From DAORHV01 sp964434575 (lineage in GTDB: Bacteria > Patescibacteriota > Gracilibacteria > Peribacterales > Peribacteraceae): a stretch of DNA of 64,000 bases. The stretch covers positions 1 to 64,000 of the forward strand of contig CAYSWB010000005.1 in NCBI GenBank assembly GCA_964434575.1, in the 5' to 3' direction. The first letter of the stretch is position 1; every line of letters begins with the position of its first letter. The notes under the pieces are model-generated. The model saw only the letters and a list, made by a program, of their open reading frames with translations. It was not told where the DNA came from and did not search any database. This document shows, piece after piece, positions 1-8,021 of this stretch. A program made the position numbers and the translations under genes.

Positions 1-714
1 CTACTTCTTGGCGCCCTTGTCGGCTGCGCCGGCCTTGGCGTCCTTTTCCTTCTTCTCGCCGGCGGCTGCCGGAGCTGCGCCATCGGCTGCCGGAGCGGCT
101 CCATCGGCCGGAGCGGCACCTTCGGCGCCGGCGGCGGGAGTGGCTTCGACGACCTCTTCCTTGCGCGGTTCCTGCACGGTGACGATGACGGTTTCGACGT
201 TGTCGACGACCGACACGCCCTGGGGCATGGTGACCTTACCGACGGTGATGGAATCGCGGAACTGGGCCAACGGAGCGAGATCCACGGTGAACTTCTCCGG
301 GATGTCGGCGGGCAGACACTGGACCGTGATTTCGCCGTGCACCGTGACCAAAATGCCGCCCAGCTCCTTGACTGCCGGGGCGACGCCTTCGAAGACGACC
401 GGAACGCGCGTGGTGACCTTCTTGGTCATGTCCACGGCATACAGGTCCACGTGCTCGTACGCGCCGGAGACCGGCTCGTAGGACAGGGCATGGATCAGGG
501 TCGGGATCTTCTTGCCCTCCATCTCCACCTCCACGAGGGTGTTCTCGCCGGCCTTCATGTAGACGTTGTGCAGGTCTTTGGTCTTGCACTTGATGCTGGT
601 GCTCTCGGTCTTGCTGCCGTACAGCACGCCCGGAACTTCACCCGCTTTGCGCAGGGTCTTCACGTTTTCATCGGCGGGCCGCTTGTTCACGGCAAGAGTG
701 ATCTTTTGCTTCAT
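1..714 (-). CDS. rplY: 50S ribosomal protein L25 (CTC/TL5 long form)
   Basis: Ribosomal large-subunit protein that binds 5S rRNA. Residues about 1-92 form the L25 domain (begins MKQKITLAV, contains RKAGEVPGVLYG). Residues about 93-185 form the additional beta-domain of the CTC/TL5 form. The last ~50 residues are a low-complexity Ala/Gly/Glu/Lys tail. At 237 residues it is far longer than the short enterobacterial L25 and fits the long form. I chose ATG at 714; an in-frame GTG at 723 would add only three residues. No Shine-Dalgarno is evident. The stop codon lies exactly at the window edge, so downstream context is unknown. Confidence 0.93.
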   Translation of the reverse strand: MKQKITLAVNKRPADENVKTLRKAGEVPGVLYGSKTESTSIKCKTKDLHNVYMKAGENTLVEVEMEGKKIPTLIHALSYEPVSGAYEHVDLYAVDMTKKVTTRVPVVFEGVAPAVKELGGILVTVHGEITVQCLPADIPEKFTVDLAPLAQFRDSITVGKVTMPQGVSVVDNVETVIVTVQEPRKEEVVEATPAAGAEGAAPADGAAPAADGAAPAAAGEKKEKDAKAGAADKGAKK

Positions 715-772
715 AGCTGGCACAGGGTAGGGATTCCGGCGGCCTCGGTCAATGCGATTTGACGGAGGGGGA

Positions 773-1579
773 TCAGGCCGCGCGGGGCGGCGGGACGCCG
801 TTCCACTTCAGGAAGTACTTCAGCGCGCTGACGGCGTGGATCCGGGTCGTCTTGCGGGTGACGATGGAAAGCATGTTGTTGCCGCTCAGGCGCTGGCGGC
901 GGTCCAGCACCTGGATTTCGGGGCAGTAGAGCACGCGCTTGCCCGCGTCCCAGCAGCGCCGGCATAAGTCGATGTCCTCGAAGAAGAGGAAGTAGCGGTC
1001 GTCGAAACCGCGCAATTGCTCGTAAAAATCGCGTTTCAGGAGCAAGCAGGCGCCCACCAGCCAGTCCACGGGCTGCACGCCTTTCCTTTTGGCGAGCATC
1101 TCGGCATCGTACGCGGCTTGCCACTTGGCGCCGTTCATGCGCTTTCGGAACAAGTCCAGCACGCTGGGGAACCGCCGGGCGGACGGGCGGAACGATCCGT
1201 CGGCGTAGACCAGCCCGGGTCCGACGATGCCGGCGTCCTTCTCCTTCTTCTGGACGTCCACCATCTTCTCCAGCGCATCGGGCGGCAGGGTGTTGTCCGG
1301 ATTCACGATCAGCACGTACTCGCCCTCGGCGTGGCGGAAGGCGGCGTTGTTGCCGCGGCCGTAGCCGATGTTGGCGTTGGTCTCGATGATCTTCACGCGC
1401 GGCTTGCCGTTCCAGCGGGCGCGCAGCCATCCGACGGATTCGTCGTCGGAATGGTTGTCCACGATCAGCACCTCCAGCTTGTCGCCGATGGTTTGGGCCA
1501 GCAGCGCGGTCACGCAGGCGTGCGTGTCGCGCGGCGAGCGGTAATTGAGGACGATGGCGGAAACCAATGGGCGGGCCAT
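773..1579 (-). CDS. Family 2 glycosyltransferase (rhamnosyltransferase-like)
   Basis: GT-A fold glycosyltransferase, probably cytoplasmic and acting in cell-surface polysaccharide synthesis. The N-terminus VSAIVLNYRSP and the following VLIVDNHSDDES are the usual nucleotide-sugar binding strands. VNPDN near residue 93 occupies the DxD-like metal position, and FFEDIDLCRR near residue 188 is the late acidic motif of WbbL-like rhamnosyltransferases. Length is 268 aa. ATG 1579 is preferred: a TACAGT -10-like hexamer sits 7 bases upstream (1587-1592). The GGAGG just before the ATG is only two bases away, too close to be a good Shine-Dalgarno. Diverges from uvrC with 26 bp between the start codons. 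The sugar specificity cannot be read from the sequence. Confidence 0.88.
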   Translation of the reverse strand: MARPLVSAIVLNYRSPRDTHACVTALLAQTIGDKLEVLIVDNHSDDESVGWLRARWNGKPRVKIIETNANIGYGRGNNAAFRHAEGEYVLIVNPDNTLPPDALEKMVDVQKKEKDAGIVGPGLVYADGSFRPSARRFPSVLDLFRKRMNGAKWQAAYDAEMLAKRKGVQPVDWLVGACLLLKRDFYEQLRGFDDRYFLFFEDIDLCRRCWDAGKRVLYCPEIQVLDRRQRLSGNNMLSIVTRKTTRIHAVSALKYFLKWNGVPPPRAA

Positions 1580-1586
1580 GTCCTCC

Positions 1587-1599
1587 ACTGTAGTAGAAT
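1587..1599. promoter_or_regulatory. Overlapping divergent -10 elements of the glycosyltransferase and uvrC
   Basis: Within the 26-bp gap, the minus strand carries TACAGT (1592-1587), 7 bases before ATG 1579. The plus strand carries TAGAAT (1594-1599), 6 bases before ATG 1606. Both would start transcription at or next to the start codon, so both mRNAs would be leaderless. Neither side has a convincing -35. Confidence 0.5.
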
Positions 1600-1605
1600 G
1601 CGGCC

Positions 1606-3951
1606 ATGGCGGAAACCAATCCCGCGTTGGCCAAGCTGCGCAAGCGCATCGCGTCGGCGTCCACCGAGTCCGGCGTGTACCGCTGGCTGGATAAGGAGGG
1701 CAACGTGCTCTACGTCGGCAAAGCCAAGAATATCCGCAACCGCTTGCGCAGTTACGTCGCGCCCGGGGCGAAGCTGGACCCGTGGAAGGCGATCATGGTG
1801 AAGCACATCGCCGATGTGGACGTGACGGTGGTGCGCAGCGAACTGGAGGCGTTCATCCTGGAATCGAACCTCATCAAGGAACTGAAGCCGAAGTACAACA
1901 TCCTGCTGAAGGACGACAAAGGATACGTGTACGTGCGCGTCGCCACGCAGGACTCCTACCCCGGCGTGTCGGTGGTGCGGCGACTGGAAGAAGACGGCGC
2001 GCGCTACTTCGGGCCGTTCCTCGGCGCGTACGCGACGAATGCCAGCTTGGACATGCTCGATGACATCCTGAAGTACCGCGCCTGCAAGAAGTCGCTGGAC
2101 GCGCTGAACCATCCCACGCCGGCTTCGGCGAAGACGCTCGGAGCGCCGTGCCTGGAGTACCAGATCGGCAAGTGCTGCGGTCTGTGCATCGGCCAGGTGC
2201 CTCGCGAGGAATATATGGACCGCATCCATGAAGTCGAGCGGTTCTTCCGCGGCAATTTCCAATCCGTGAAGAAGAAAGCCGAGGAGGCGATGATCGCCGC
2301 CGCTTCGCAGAAGAAGTTCGAGCGGGCGGCGCGTCTGCGCGACGTCCTGAAGTTCATCGCCGAGCTGGAGAGCCGCCAGGTGGTGTCCGACGCGTCGGGC
2401 GAGAACGCCGACGTGTTCGGCATCGCGTTCCGCCACGCCAAAATCCACGTGGTGCTCCTGCGCGAGCGTGACGGCAAAGTCATCGAACAGGTGAACTTCG
2501 CGCTGAAGGGCGAGGCCGACAACGCCGCCGAGGCGATGGCGCAGTTCCTGCCCCAGTACTATTCCGAGACGCAGGACATCCCGGACTTGGTGATCGTGCG
2601 CGACCCGGTGCCGGAGGCGGGGGTGCTGGAGACCTGGCTCAAGGAGCGGCGCGGCAAAGCCGTGCGCATCTGGGTGCCCGAGCGCGGCAAGAAATCCAAA
2701 CTCCTGGAGATCGCCGAGAAGAACGCGGACGAAAAGGTGAAGCAGCAGTTTGCGGCGTGGGAGGCCGATCTGCGCAAGGCCGAGGATGCCGTGGAGTCGC
2801 TCCAGAAGCTGCTTGGCATGCCGGAGGCGCCCAAGCGCGTGGAGGGCTACGACATCTCGCACATGGGCGGCAGCGACACCGTGGGCAGCATGGTGGTGTT
2901 CGAGAACGGCAAGCCCAAGCGGCAGCATTACCGCTCCTTCAACATCAAGTCGCTGAAGTCCGGCGACGTCGACGATTACCAGTCGCTGGCCGAAGTGCTG
3001 CGCCGCCGCCTGAAGTACCTGGCGTTCGACCTGAAGTCCGACCAGGCCCGGCTCGCGGAGCGGGGGATCGAGATCGGCAAGGCCCGCAAGCCCGAGCAGA
3101 AACGGATCGAGGAACTCGCCGCGGCCCACCCGGACCATCTGGAGGGCGAAGCGGTCCACTACAAGACGTTCGTCGTCGCGCGCGAAGGGGGCGAGATCAT
3201 CGGCATGGCGCGGTTGTTCGATTGCACTCCGGCGGTGCGGCTGTTGCGCGACGTCTGGGTTGCCGAGGGCCGCGAGCCGCTCATCGGCACCGTGCTCATC
3301 CGCACGCTGCTCGCGGGACTGGAGAAAGGGAAGGCGTATACGGCCGTGGACCCGGCGCTGGAAGAGAGCTTCGCCCGGCTCGGATTCCGGTACGTCATGG
3401 AAGGACATGAAGCGCTGAACGAGTACGTGACGCAGCTGGCCGAGCAGCATCCGGACACCGCGAAGCGGATCATCCTTTCCTACGACGTGAAGAAGGAAAA
3501 GCCCGACGAGTCGTTCTCGAGCATGCCGGATCTCCTGCTGATCGACGGCGGCAAAGGTCAGCTGGGCGCGGTGCATGCCGTACTGCGCGAGCTCAAACTG
3601 GACGTGCCGCTTGCCAGCATCGCCAAACGCGAGGAGTTGTTGTTCACGCCGGCTTCACCGGAGCCGGTGCCCATCCCCAAGGACGACCCGGCCCAGTTCC
3701 TGGTGCAGCGCATTCGCGACGAGTCCCACCGGTTCGCCAACGAGAAACGCAAGGGGCGCATGACGAAAGCCACGTTCGCGTCGGCGTTGGACGATATCGA
3801 GGGCGTCGGTCAGCTCCTGAAAGTCGCGCTGCTCAAGCGCTTCGGTTCGGTCGACGGCGTGCGTGCCGCGAGCGACGAGGAACTGAAGACCATTCTGAAC
3901 GACGTGCAGTTGAAGGCGCTGCGCGAAACGTTGTTGCCGCCGCGCGATTGA
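1606..3951 (+). CDS. uvrC: Excinuclease ABC subunit C with GNAT-like insertion
   Basis: Nucleotide-excision-repair nuclease that makes the 3' and 5' incisions with UvrA/UvrB. Domains in order: GIY-YIG nuclease, residues 15-95 (GVYRW, LYVGKAKNIRNRL, E86); Cys cluster C160/C182/C190/C194, expected to hold an Fe-S cluster; UVR UvrB-binding helix pair ~220-255; RNase H-like nuclease with D416 (YDISH), D647 (IDGGKGQL) and H708 (DESHRF); C-terminal helix-hairpin-helix ~728-756. The protein is 781 aa against about 600 for the family. The excess lies between residues ~475 and ~638, inside the RNase H-like domain. It reads like an N-acetyltransferase: VVAREGGEIIGMARLF, then LRDVWVAEGREPLIGTVLI, then FARLGFRYV. 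Leaderless start likely. The UvrC assignment is certain; the activity of the insert is unknown. Confidence 0.97.
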   Translation: MAETNPALAKLRKRIASASTESGVYRWLDKEGNVLYVGKAKNIRNRLRSYVAPGAKLDPWKAIMVKHIADVDVTVVRSELEAFILESNLIKELKPKYNILLKDDKGYVYVRVATQDSYPGVSVVRRLEEDGARYFGPFLGAYATNASLDMLDDILKYRACKKSLDALNHPTPASAKTLGAPCLEYQIGKCCGLCIGQVPREEYMDRIHEVERFFRGNFQSVKKKAEEAMIAAASQKKFERAARLRDVLKFIAELESRQVVSDASGENADVFGIAFRHAKIHVVLLRERDGKVIEQVNFALKGEADNAAEAMAQFLPQYYSETQDIPDLVIVRDPVPEAGVLETWLKERRGKAVRIWVPERGKKSKLLEIAEKNADEKVKQQFAAWEADLRKAEDAVESLQKLLGMPEAPKRVEGYDISHMGGSDTVGSMVVFENGKPKRQHYRSFNIKSLKSGDVDDYQSLAEVLRRRLKYLAFDLKSDQARLAERGIEIGKARKPEQKRIEELAAAHPDHLEGEAVHYKTFVVAREGGEIIGMARLFDCTPAVRLLRDVWVAEGREPLIGTVLIRTLLAGLEKGKAYTAVDPALEESFARLGFRYVMEGHEALNEYVTQLAEQHPDTAKRIILSYDVKKEKPDESFSSMPDLLLIDGGKGQLGAVHAVLRELKLDVPLASIAKREELLFTPASPEPVPIPKDDPAQFLVQRIRDESHRFANEKRKGRMTKATFASALDDIEGVGQLLKVALLKRFGSVDGVRAASDEELKTILNDVQLKALRETLLPPRD

Positions 3952-3973
3952 TTTCGCACGCCGAAGGACTACG

Positions 3974-4606
3974 ATGTACCCAATCCCTTTTCATACATCC
4001 ATGAAACACCGCTCGAGTCTGCTGTTCCCGCTCGCGATCGCCGCCGGCTTGGCGTTGGCGTTCGTCTTCGTTCCGGGTGCCATCCCGTCGTTGCGCGGCG
4101 ATCTGATGCATACGCCGATGATGCTTCGCGCCGAAGAATCCGCCGTGTCCGCTCTCCTGCCCGTTTCTGAGCGCTGCACCGGCGAGATCCGCGGCGAGGA
4201 TTACCAGATGTGTTGCGTGGACATGTTCGTCGGCCAAGCGTGCTGCGATTACGCCCGTGAAAAACAGTTGCCCCCTCCGCCGGCCTGCGCCGAGCGCTGC
4301 ATGGGCGACATCCGTGCCGAAGATTACAAGATGTGCTGCGTGGACATGTTCGCCGGCCAGCAATGCTGCGATCTTGCTCGTGACAAGGGGGAACCCTTGC
4401 CCGCCGCGTGCATGCAAAATGGAGGGGGAGGCCAGGACCGTTGCGCCGGCGAGATCCGCGGCGAAGACTACCAGGTGTGCTGCGTGGACAAGTTCGCGGG
4501 CCGGCAATGCTGCGATTACGCCCAGGAAAAAGGTCTGCCGCCGCCGGATGACTGCGCCATGCCCGCCGCCATGCCCGATGAATCCGGCATGCAGATCGCG
4601 TACTAG
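3974..4606 (+). CDS. Secreted or membrane-anchored protein with three Cys-rich repeats
   Basis: No family recognised. Residues ~14-40 are a hydrophobic signal peptide or anchor (LLFPLAIAAGLALAFVF). Three 38-residue repeats follow (68-105, 109-146, 157-194), each with the same spacing: C-x11-CC-x8-CC-x13-C. The repeats share the core GEIRGEDYQMCCVDMF and a Pro-rich end. The six cysteines per repeat suggest disulfide-bonded or metal-binding modules outside the cytoplasm. ATG 3974 has AAGGA five bases upstream, a real Shine-Dalgarno; an alternative ATG at 4001 gives a more typical signal peptide but has none. It follows uvrC by 22 bp and could be read through from it. Confidence 0.75.
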   Translation: MYPIPFHTSMKHRSSLLFPLAIAAGLALAFVFVPGAIPSLRGDLMHTPMMLRAEESAVSALLPVSERCTGEIRGEDYQMCCVDMFVGQACCDYAREKQLPPPPACAERCMGDIRAEDYKMCCVDMFAGQQCCDLARDKGEPLPAACMQNGGGGQDRCAGEIRGEDYQVCCVDKFAGRQCCDYAQEKGLPPPDDCAMPAAMPDESGMQIAY

Positions 4607-4642
4607 CAAGCGGCTTTTTCGGTAAGAATCTGTCGCTCATCC

Positions 4643-4664
4643 GTCTACACTGGTAGACTGCTTT
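4643..4664 (+). terminator. Short hairpin with U-rich tail
   Basis: GTCTAC-ACTG-GTAGAC is a perfect 6-bp stem followed by TGCTTTT. It could end the Cys-repeat transcript. The TACACT inside could instead act as a -10 for the next gene. Confidence 0.4.
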
Positions 4665-4686
4665 TCGTATTCTTCCCCACTTTTCT

Positions 4687-5037
4687 ATGAAGAAACTCTC
4701 TCTGCTTCTCGGTTCGCTCGGTGGCGTGATGGCGGGATACGTCTTTTCCAACAAGAAGCTCCGCAATGAACTGACCAATGCCAAGGACGCCAGCGAGGCG
4801 GCCAAGATCCTCGGCAAGCATCTCTCGTCCGACGGCGGACAGGTCGCCAAGGAGGTGAAGACCTTCGTGAACAGCCAGGACTGGGAAAAGACCCTTGCCC
4901 AGGGCAAGAAGTACGCCGCGAAGTACTACAAGACGTCCAAGAAGGAAGTCGAGAAGATGGTGAAGCTCGGCAGCAAGGAGGCCAAGCGCCTCATCAAGGA
5001 ACAGAAGGCCAAGAAAGGAGCCGCCAAATCCAAGTAA
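4687..5037 (+). CDS. Small YtxH-like protein with N-terminal membrane segment
   Basis: A protein of 116 aa. Residues 4-20 (LSLLLGSLGGVMAGYVF) are a glycine-rich hydrophobic segment like the N-terminus of YtxH-type proteins. The rest is a charged, Lys/Ala-rich helix likely to form coiled coil (for example KTSKKEVEKMVKLGSKEAKR), with a basic C-terminus. This suggests a membrane-tethered helical protein of unknown role. It stands alone between the Cys-repeat gene and pyrG. No Shine-Dalgarno precedes the ATG. Confidence 0.7.
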   Translation: MKKLSLLLGSLGGVMAGYVFSNKKLRNELTNAKDASEAAKILGKHLSSDGGQVAKEVKTFVNSQDWEKTLAQGKKYAAKYYKTSKKEVEKMVKLGSKEAKRLIKEQKAKKGAAKSK

Positions 5038-5081
5038 TCCGGGATTCCATACGACGGACCGCCGCACGCGTGAAAAACCAG

Positions 5082-5109
5082 TTGTGCGCCGGTCCGTTTT
5101 GCGTAGAAT
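5082..5109 (+). promoter_or_regulatory. pyrG promoter
   Basis: TTGTGC (5082-5087), 16-bp spacer, TAGAAT (5104-5109). The expected start, 7-8 bases after the -10, falls on GGGCTC (5117-5122), the initial sequence associated with CTP-sensitive regulation of pyrG in Gram-positive bacteria. Confidence 0.55.
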
Positions 5110-5116
5110 GAACGGC

Positions 5117-5183
5117 GGGCTCGTGAAATAGACATGAGCCGAAGGGTTCCCCCGAAAGGATCGCCCTCTTTCCGTTGTATCCC
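5117..5183 (+). promoter_or_regulatory. pyrG 5' leader, possible CTP-responsive attenuator
   Basis: A leader of about 67 nt that begins GGGCTC. GGCTC/GAGCC arms enclose 12 nt, and a second GAAAG/CTTTC hairpin follows. A C-rich tract (TTCCCCCG, near 5147-5154) could pair with G residues added at the 5' end. There is no U-run, so a classical terminator is not proven. Confidence 0.35.
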
Positions 5184-6830
5184 ATGAAGAAAGCCTCCAC
5201 ATCACCGAAGACGAAAGCCAAGTTCATCATCGTGACCGGCGGCGTCTGCAGCTCGCTCGGCAAGGGTATTGCCGCGGCCAGCATCGGCGCCATCATGAAG
5301 GCGTGCGGTTACAAGGTCTTCGTCCAAAAGCTGGATCCGTACCTGAACGTCGATCCGGGAACGATGAGTCCGTTCCAGCACGGCGAGGTGTTCGTCACCG
5401 ACGACGGCGCCGAGACCGATCTGGACCTGGGCCACTACGAACGCTTCATCGACGAACCGATGAGCAAGCTTTCCACCGTGACCACCGGCAAAATCTACAC
5501 CGACGTCCTGCGCCGCGAGCGCAAGGGAGACTTCCTGGGCGGCACCATCCAGGTCGTCCCGCATATCACCAATGCCATCAAGGCCTCCATCGTCGGCGCG
5601 GCCAAGGAGAGCAAGTGCGACATCATGATGGTGGAAGTCGGCGGCACGGTCGGAGACATCGAAGGAGAGCCGTTCCTGGAAGCCATCCGCCAGATGAAGT
5701 CCGAGATGGGTTCCGAGCAGGTCTTCCACGTGCACCTCACCCTGCTGCCGTACCTGAAGGGTTCCAAGGAGCTGAAGACCAAGCCCACGCAGCTGTCCGT
5801 GCGCGAGCTGCGTCGCATCGGCCTGCAGCCGGATCTCATCCTGGCGCGCGCCGACCACAAGATCCCGACCGAGCTCCTGGACAAGATCAGCCGCTTCTGC
5901 GATGTCCGCCGCGAGGCGGTGATCCCGGCGCTGACGGTGAGTTCCATCTACGACGTGCCGCTGAACTTCCAGCAGTACGCCATCGCGCAGATCATCGCCG
6001 AAAAACTGAAGCTCGGCCGCGTCCGTCCGGACATGTCCGAGTGGGAGCAAGGCCGCAAGCGCCACGAAACGGCCCTCACGCCCATCACCATCGGCCTGGT
6101 CGGCAAGTACACGCACTTGGACGACGCGTACCTGAGTGTCATCGAATCCATCAAGTCGGCCGCCGTGTTCCACAAGCGCAAGGCCGAGATTTCCTGGATC
6201 GACAGCGAGAAGCTGGAGAAGAAGGACCCGGAGACGTGGGCCAAGCTGAAGGCGTGCGCCGGCATCATTGTGCCGGGCGGCTTCGGCAAGCGCGGCATCG
6301 AGGGCAAGATCCTGGCCGCCAACTACGCCCGCACCAAGAAGGTGCCGTACCTGGGCCTGTGCCTGGGCGCGCAGCTGTTGGCCATCGAGTTCGCGCGCGC
6401 GGCGCTCAAGGATCCGAAGCTCACCAGCGAAGAATTCGACGAAGAGCAGAAGCTGGGCCGCGACAAGTACGTGGTGCACTTCCTGCCGAACCAGCACAAA
6501 GACAGTGAGAAAGGCGGCACGCTCCGCTTGGGTGAGTACCGTTGCAAGCTCAAGCCGGGCACCAAGGCCGCCAAAGCCTACGGCACGCCGGAGATCGGCG
6601 AGCGCCACCGCCACCGCTACGAGTTCAACAACGCCTTCCGCAAGCAGCTGGAAGACAAGGGTCTCGTGTTCTCCGGCGAGTGGCCGAAGACCGGGCTGAT
6701 GGAAATCGTGGAGGTGAAGGACCATCCGTTCATGGTCGGCAGCCAGTTCCATCCCGAATTCAAGAGCCGCCCGCATCGTCCGCATCCGCTGTTCGCCGCC
6801 ATGATGAAAGAAGCGGTGAGGCGGGCATAA
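5184..6830 (+). CDS. pyrG: CTP synthase
   Basis: Converts UTP, ATP and glutamine to CTP, the last step of pyrimidine synthesis. The N-terminal synthase domain (~1-275) opens with the P-loop-like TGGVCSSLGKGIAAASIG. The C-terminal class I glutamine amidotransferase domain (~300-545) has the nucleophile in YLGLCLGAQL and the His-Glu pair in SQFHPEF. At 548 aa it has the usual length. I chose ATG 5184; a TTG at 5175 is also in frame. A GAAAGGA lies 23 bases upstream, too far for a normal Shine-Dalgarno. The next gene is pyrD, so two pyrimidine genes are adjacent, though pyrD seems to have its own -10. Confidence 0.98.
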   Translation: MKKASTSPKTKAKFIIVTGGVCSSLGKGIAAASIGAIMKACGYKVFVQKLDPYLNVDPGTMSPFQHGEVFVTDDGAETDLDLGHYERFIDEPMSKLSTVTTGKIYTDVLRRERKGDFLGGTIQVVPHITNAIKASIVGAAKESKCDIMMVEVGGTVGDIEGEPFLEAIRQMKSEMGSEQVFHVHLTLLPYLKGSKELKTKPTQLSVRELRRIGLQPDLILARADHKIPTELLDKISRFCDVRREAVIPALTVSSIYDVPLNFQQYAIAQIIAEKLKLGRVRPDMSEWEQGRKRHETALTPITIGLVGKYTHLDDAYLSVIESIKSAAVFHKRKAEISWIDSEKLEKKDPETWAKLKACAGIIVPGGFGKRGIEGKILAANYARTKKVPYLGLCLGAQLLAIEFARAALKDPKLTSEEFDEEQKLGRDKYVVHFLPNQHKDSEKGGTLRLGEYRCKLKPGTKAAKAYGTPEIGERHRHRYEFNNAFRKQLEDKGLVFSGEWPKTGLMEIVEVKDHPFMVGSQFHPEFKSRPHRPHPLFAAMMKEAVRRA

Positions 6831-6845
6831 TAATTGGGATTCAGG

Positions 6846-6908
6846 GAGACAGGTGAAACAGGGGATTTGACGTTCCCGTGCATCCCCTGAGTCTCCTGTT
6901 TCACCTGT
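6846..6908. repeat. Long imperfect hairpin between pyrG and pyrD
   Basis: Perfect 14-bp arms ACAGGTGAAACAGG (6849-6862) and CCTGTTTCACCTGT (6895-6908), with an inner GGGGAT/ATCCCC pair (6861-6866, 6882-6887). It contains the 12-mer TGAAACAGGGGA (6854-6865), which recurs at 7908 and 62393. There is no clean U-run. It may act as a terminator or RNA-stabilising element. Confidence 0.6.
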
Positions 6909-6960
6909 TTCCAGTCTAAAAACTGGAAAAGCCTGCGCAGTCCCCATACACTTGCCCCGC

Positions 6961-7899
6961 ATGGCCACCACAACCACAAGCATCGGGGGCGTTTCCCTCC
7001 CCGGGTACGTTTTCAACGCGTCCGGACCCAAGGACGTCACATGGGATGAGCTGAAGATCATCGCCGACTCGGGCGCCGCCGCGGTCGTCATGAAGTCCTG
7101 CACGCTGTTGCCGCGCGAGGGCAACGAGGAGCCGCGATATGCCTTCATCAAGCAGCCGTACGGGTCCATCAACAGCATGGGCCTGCCGAACCTGGGCTAC
7201 CTGGAGTACGTGAAGTTCGCGGCCGGATTGAAAAAGGAAACCAAGAAGCCCATCGTGGCCAGCCTGGCCGGATTGTCGCCGGACGACTACCCGACGCTGG
7301 TGAAGGCGTTCCAGGAGAGCGAGGTGGACCTTATCGAAGTGAACCTGTCGTGCCCGAACGTGAAGGGCAAGCCGCAGATCGCTTACGATTTCCAGAAGAC
7401 CGACGAGATCCTGGGAAGCATCATGAAGATCGGCAAGAAGCCGATGGGCGTGAAGCTGCCGCCGTACTTCGATCCCATCCACACGGAGCAGATCGTGGCG
7501 GTGCTGAAGAAGTATCCGCTTTCCTTCGTCTGCTGCATCAATTCGGTCGGCAACACGCTGGTGATTGACGGAGAGACCGAGCGGCCCGTCATCAAGCCCA
7601 AGGGCGGCTTCGGCGGACTGGGCGGCGACTTCGTGAAGCCGGTCGCGCTGGCCAACGTCCGCGCCATGTCGCAGCTGCTTGGTGACAAGATGGCGGTGGT
7701 GGGCGTGGGAGGCATCCGCACCGGCATGGACGCGTTCGAGTACCTGCTGTGCGGCGCCGACGCGGTGCAGGTGGGCACGGCCTTCTACGAGGAAGGCGAG
7801 GGCTGCTTCGCGCGCATCGAAAAGGAGCTGCAGGCGATTTTGGACAAGAAGGGATACAAGAGCATCGCCGACGCCAAGGGGAAGCTGAAAGTTTTATGA
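6961..7899 (+). CDS. pyrD: Dihydroorotate dehydrogenase, class 1A type
   Basis: FMN enzyme oxidising dihydroorotate to orotate, fourth step of pyrimidine synthesis; cytosolic and fumarate-linked in characterised class 1A members. TIM-barrel signatures: KSCTLLPREGNEEPRYAF, GSINSMGLPNLGYLEYV (class 1A-type), VNLSCPN with the catalytic-base cysteine, and the C-terminal FMN phosphate loop VGVGGIRTGMDA. At 312 aa it is close to class 1A length. ATG 6961 sits 8 bases after a TACACT -10-like box (6947-6952) and lacks a Shine-Dalgarno, suggesting a leaderless message. Confidence 0.95.
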   Translation: MATTTTSIGGVSLPGYVFNASGPKDVTWDELKIIADSGAAAVVMKSCTLLPREGNEEPRYAFIKQPYGSINSMGLPNLGYLEYVKFAAGLKKETKKPIVASLAGLSPDDYPTLVKAFQESEVDLIEVNLSCPNVKGKPQIAYDFQKTDEILGSIMKIGKKPMGVKLPPYFDPIHTEQIVAVLKKYPLSFVCCINSVGNTLVIDGETERPVIKPKGGFGGLGGDFVKPVALANVRAMSQLLGDKMAVVGVGGIRTGMDAFEYLLCGADAVQVGTAFYEEGEGCFARIEKELQAILDKKGYKSIADAKGKLKVL

Positions 7900-7904
7900 G
7901 AGTG

Positions 7905-7966
7905 AGATGAAACAGGGGAGACAAGGGAATGACTTTCCCCTGAATCGTCTGTTTCCCTGTCTCCTA
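7905..7966 (+). terminator. Hairpin downstream of pyrD
   Basis: Arms near GGAGACAAGGGAA (from 7917) and TTTCCCTGTCTCC (to about 7965) pair with one bulge. The 12-mer TGAAACAGGGGA (7908-7919) is shared with two other loci. It is followed by AAAAA rather than U residues, so terminator function is probable but not certain. Confidence 0.5.
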
Positions 7967-8021
7967 AAAATGCCCTATACAGCCGAATCAACCCTGTTCT
8001 AGGATAATCCCAAGTTTACTC

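Noticed and set aside
1579..1586. GGAGG as Shine-Dalgarno of the 773-1579 glycosyltransferase
   Set aside because: Only two bases from the ATG and overlapped by the -10 spacing of a leaderless promoter; likely coincidental.
1510..3576. Long antisense frame (688 codons) opposite uvrC
   Set aside because: High-GC shadow: the plus strand encodes a complete, motif-perfect UvrC, and the antisense translation is low-complexity with no recognisable motif.
5202..7178. Long antisense frame (658 codons) opposite pyrG and pyrD
   Set aside because: Shadow of pyrG/pyrD; repetitive Gly/Ala/Leu/Arg composition, no motifs, and it runs across a hairpin region between two real genes.
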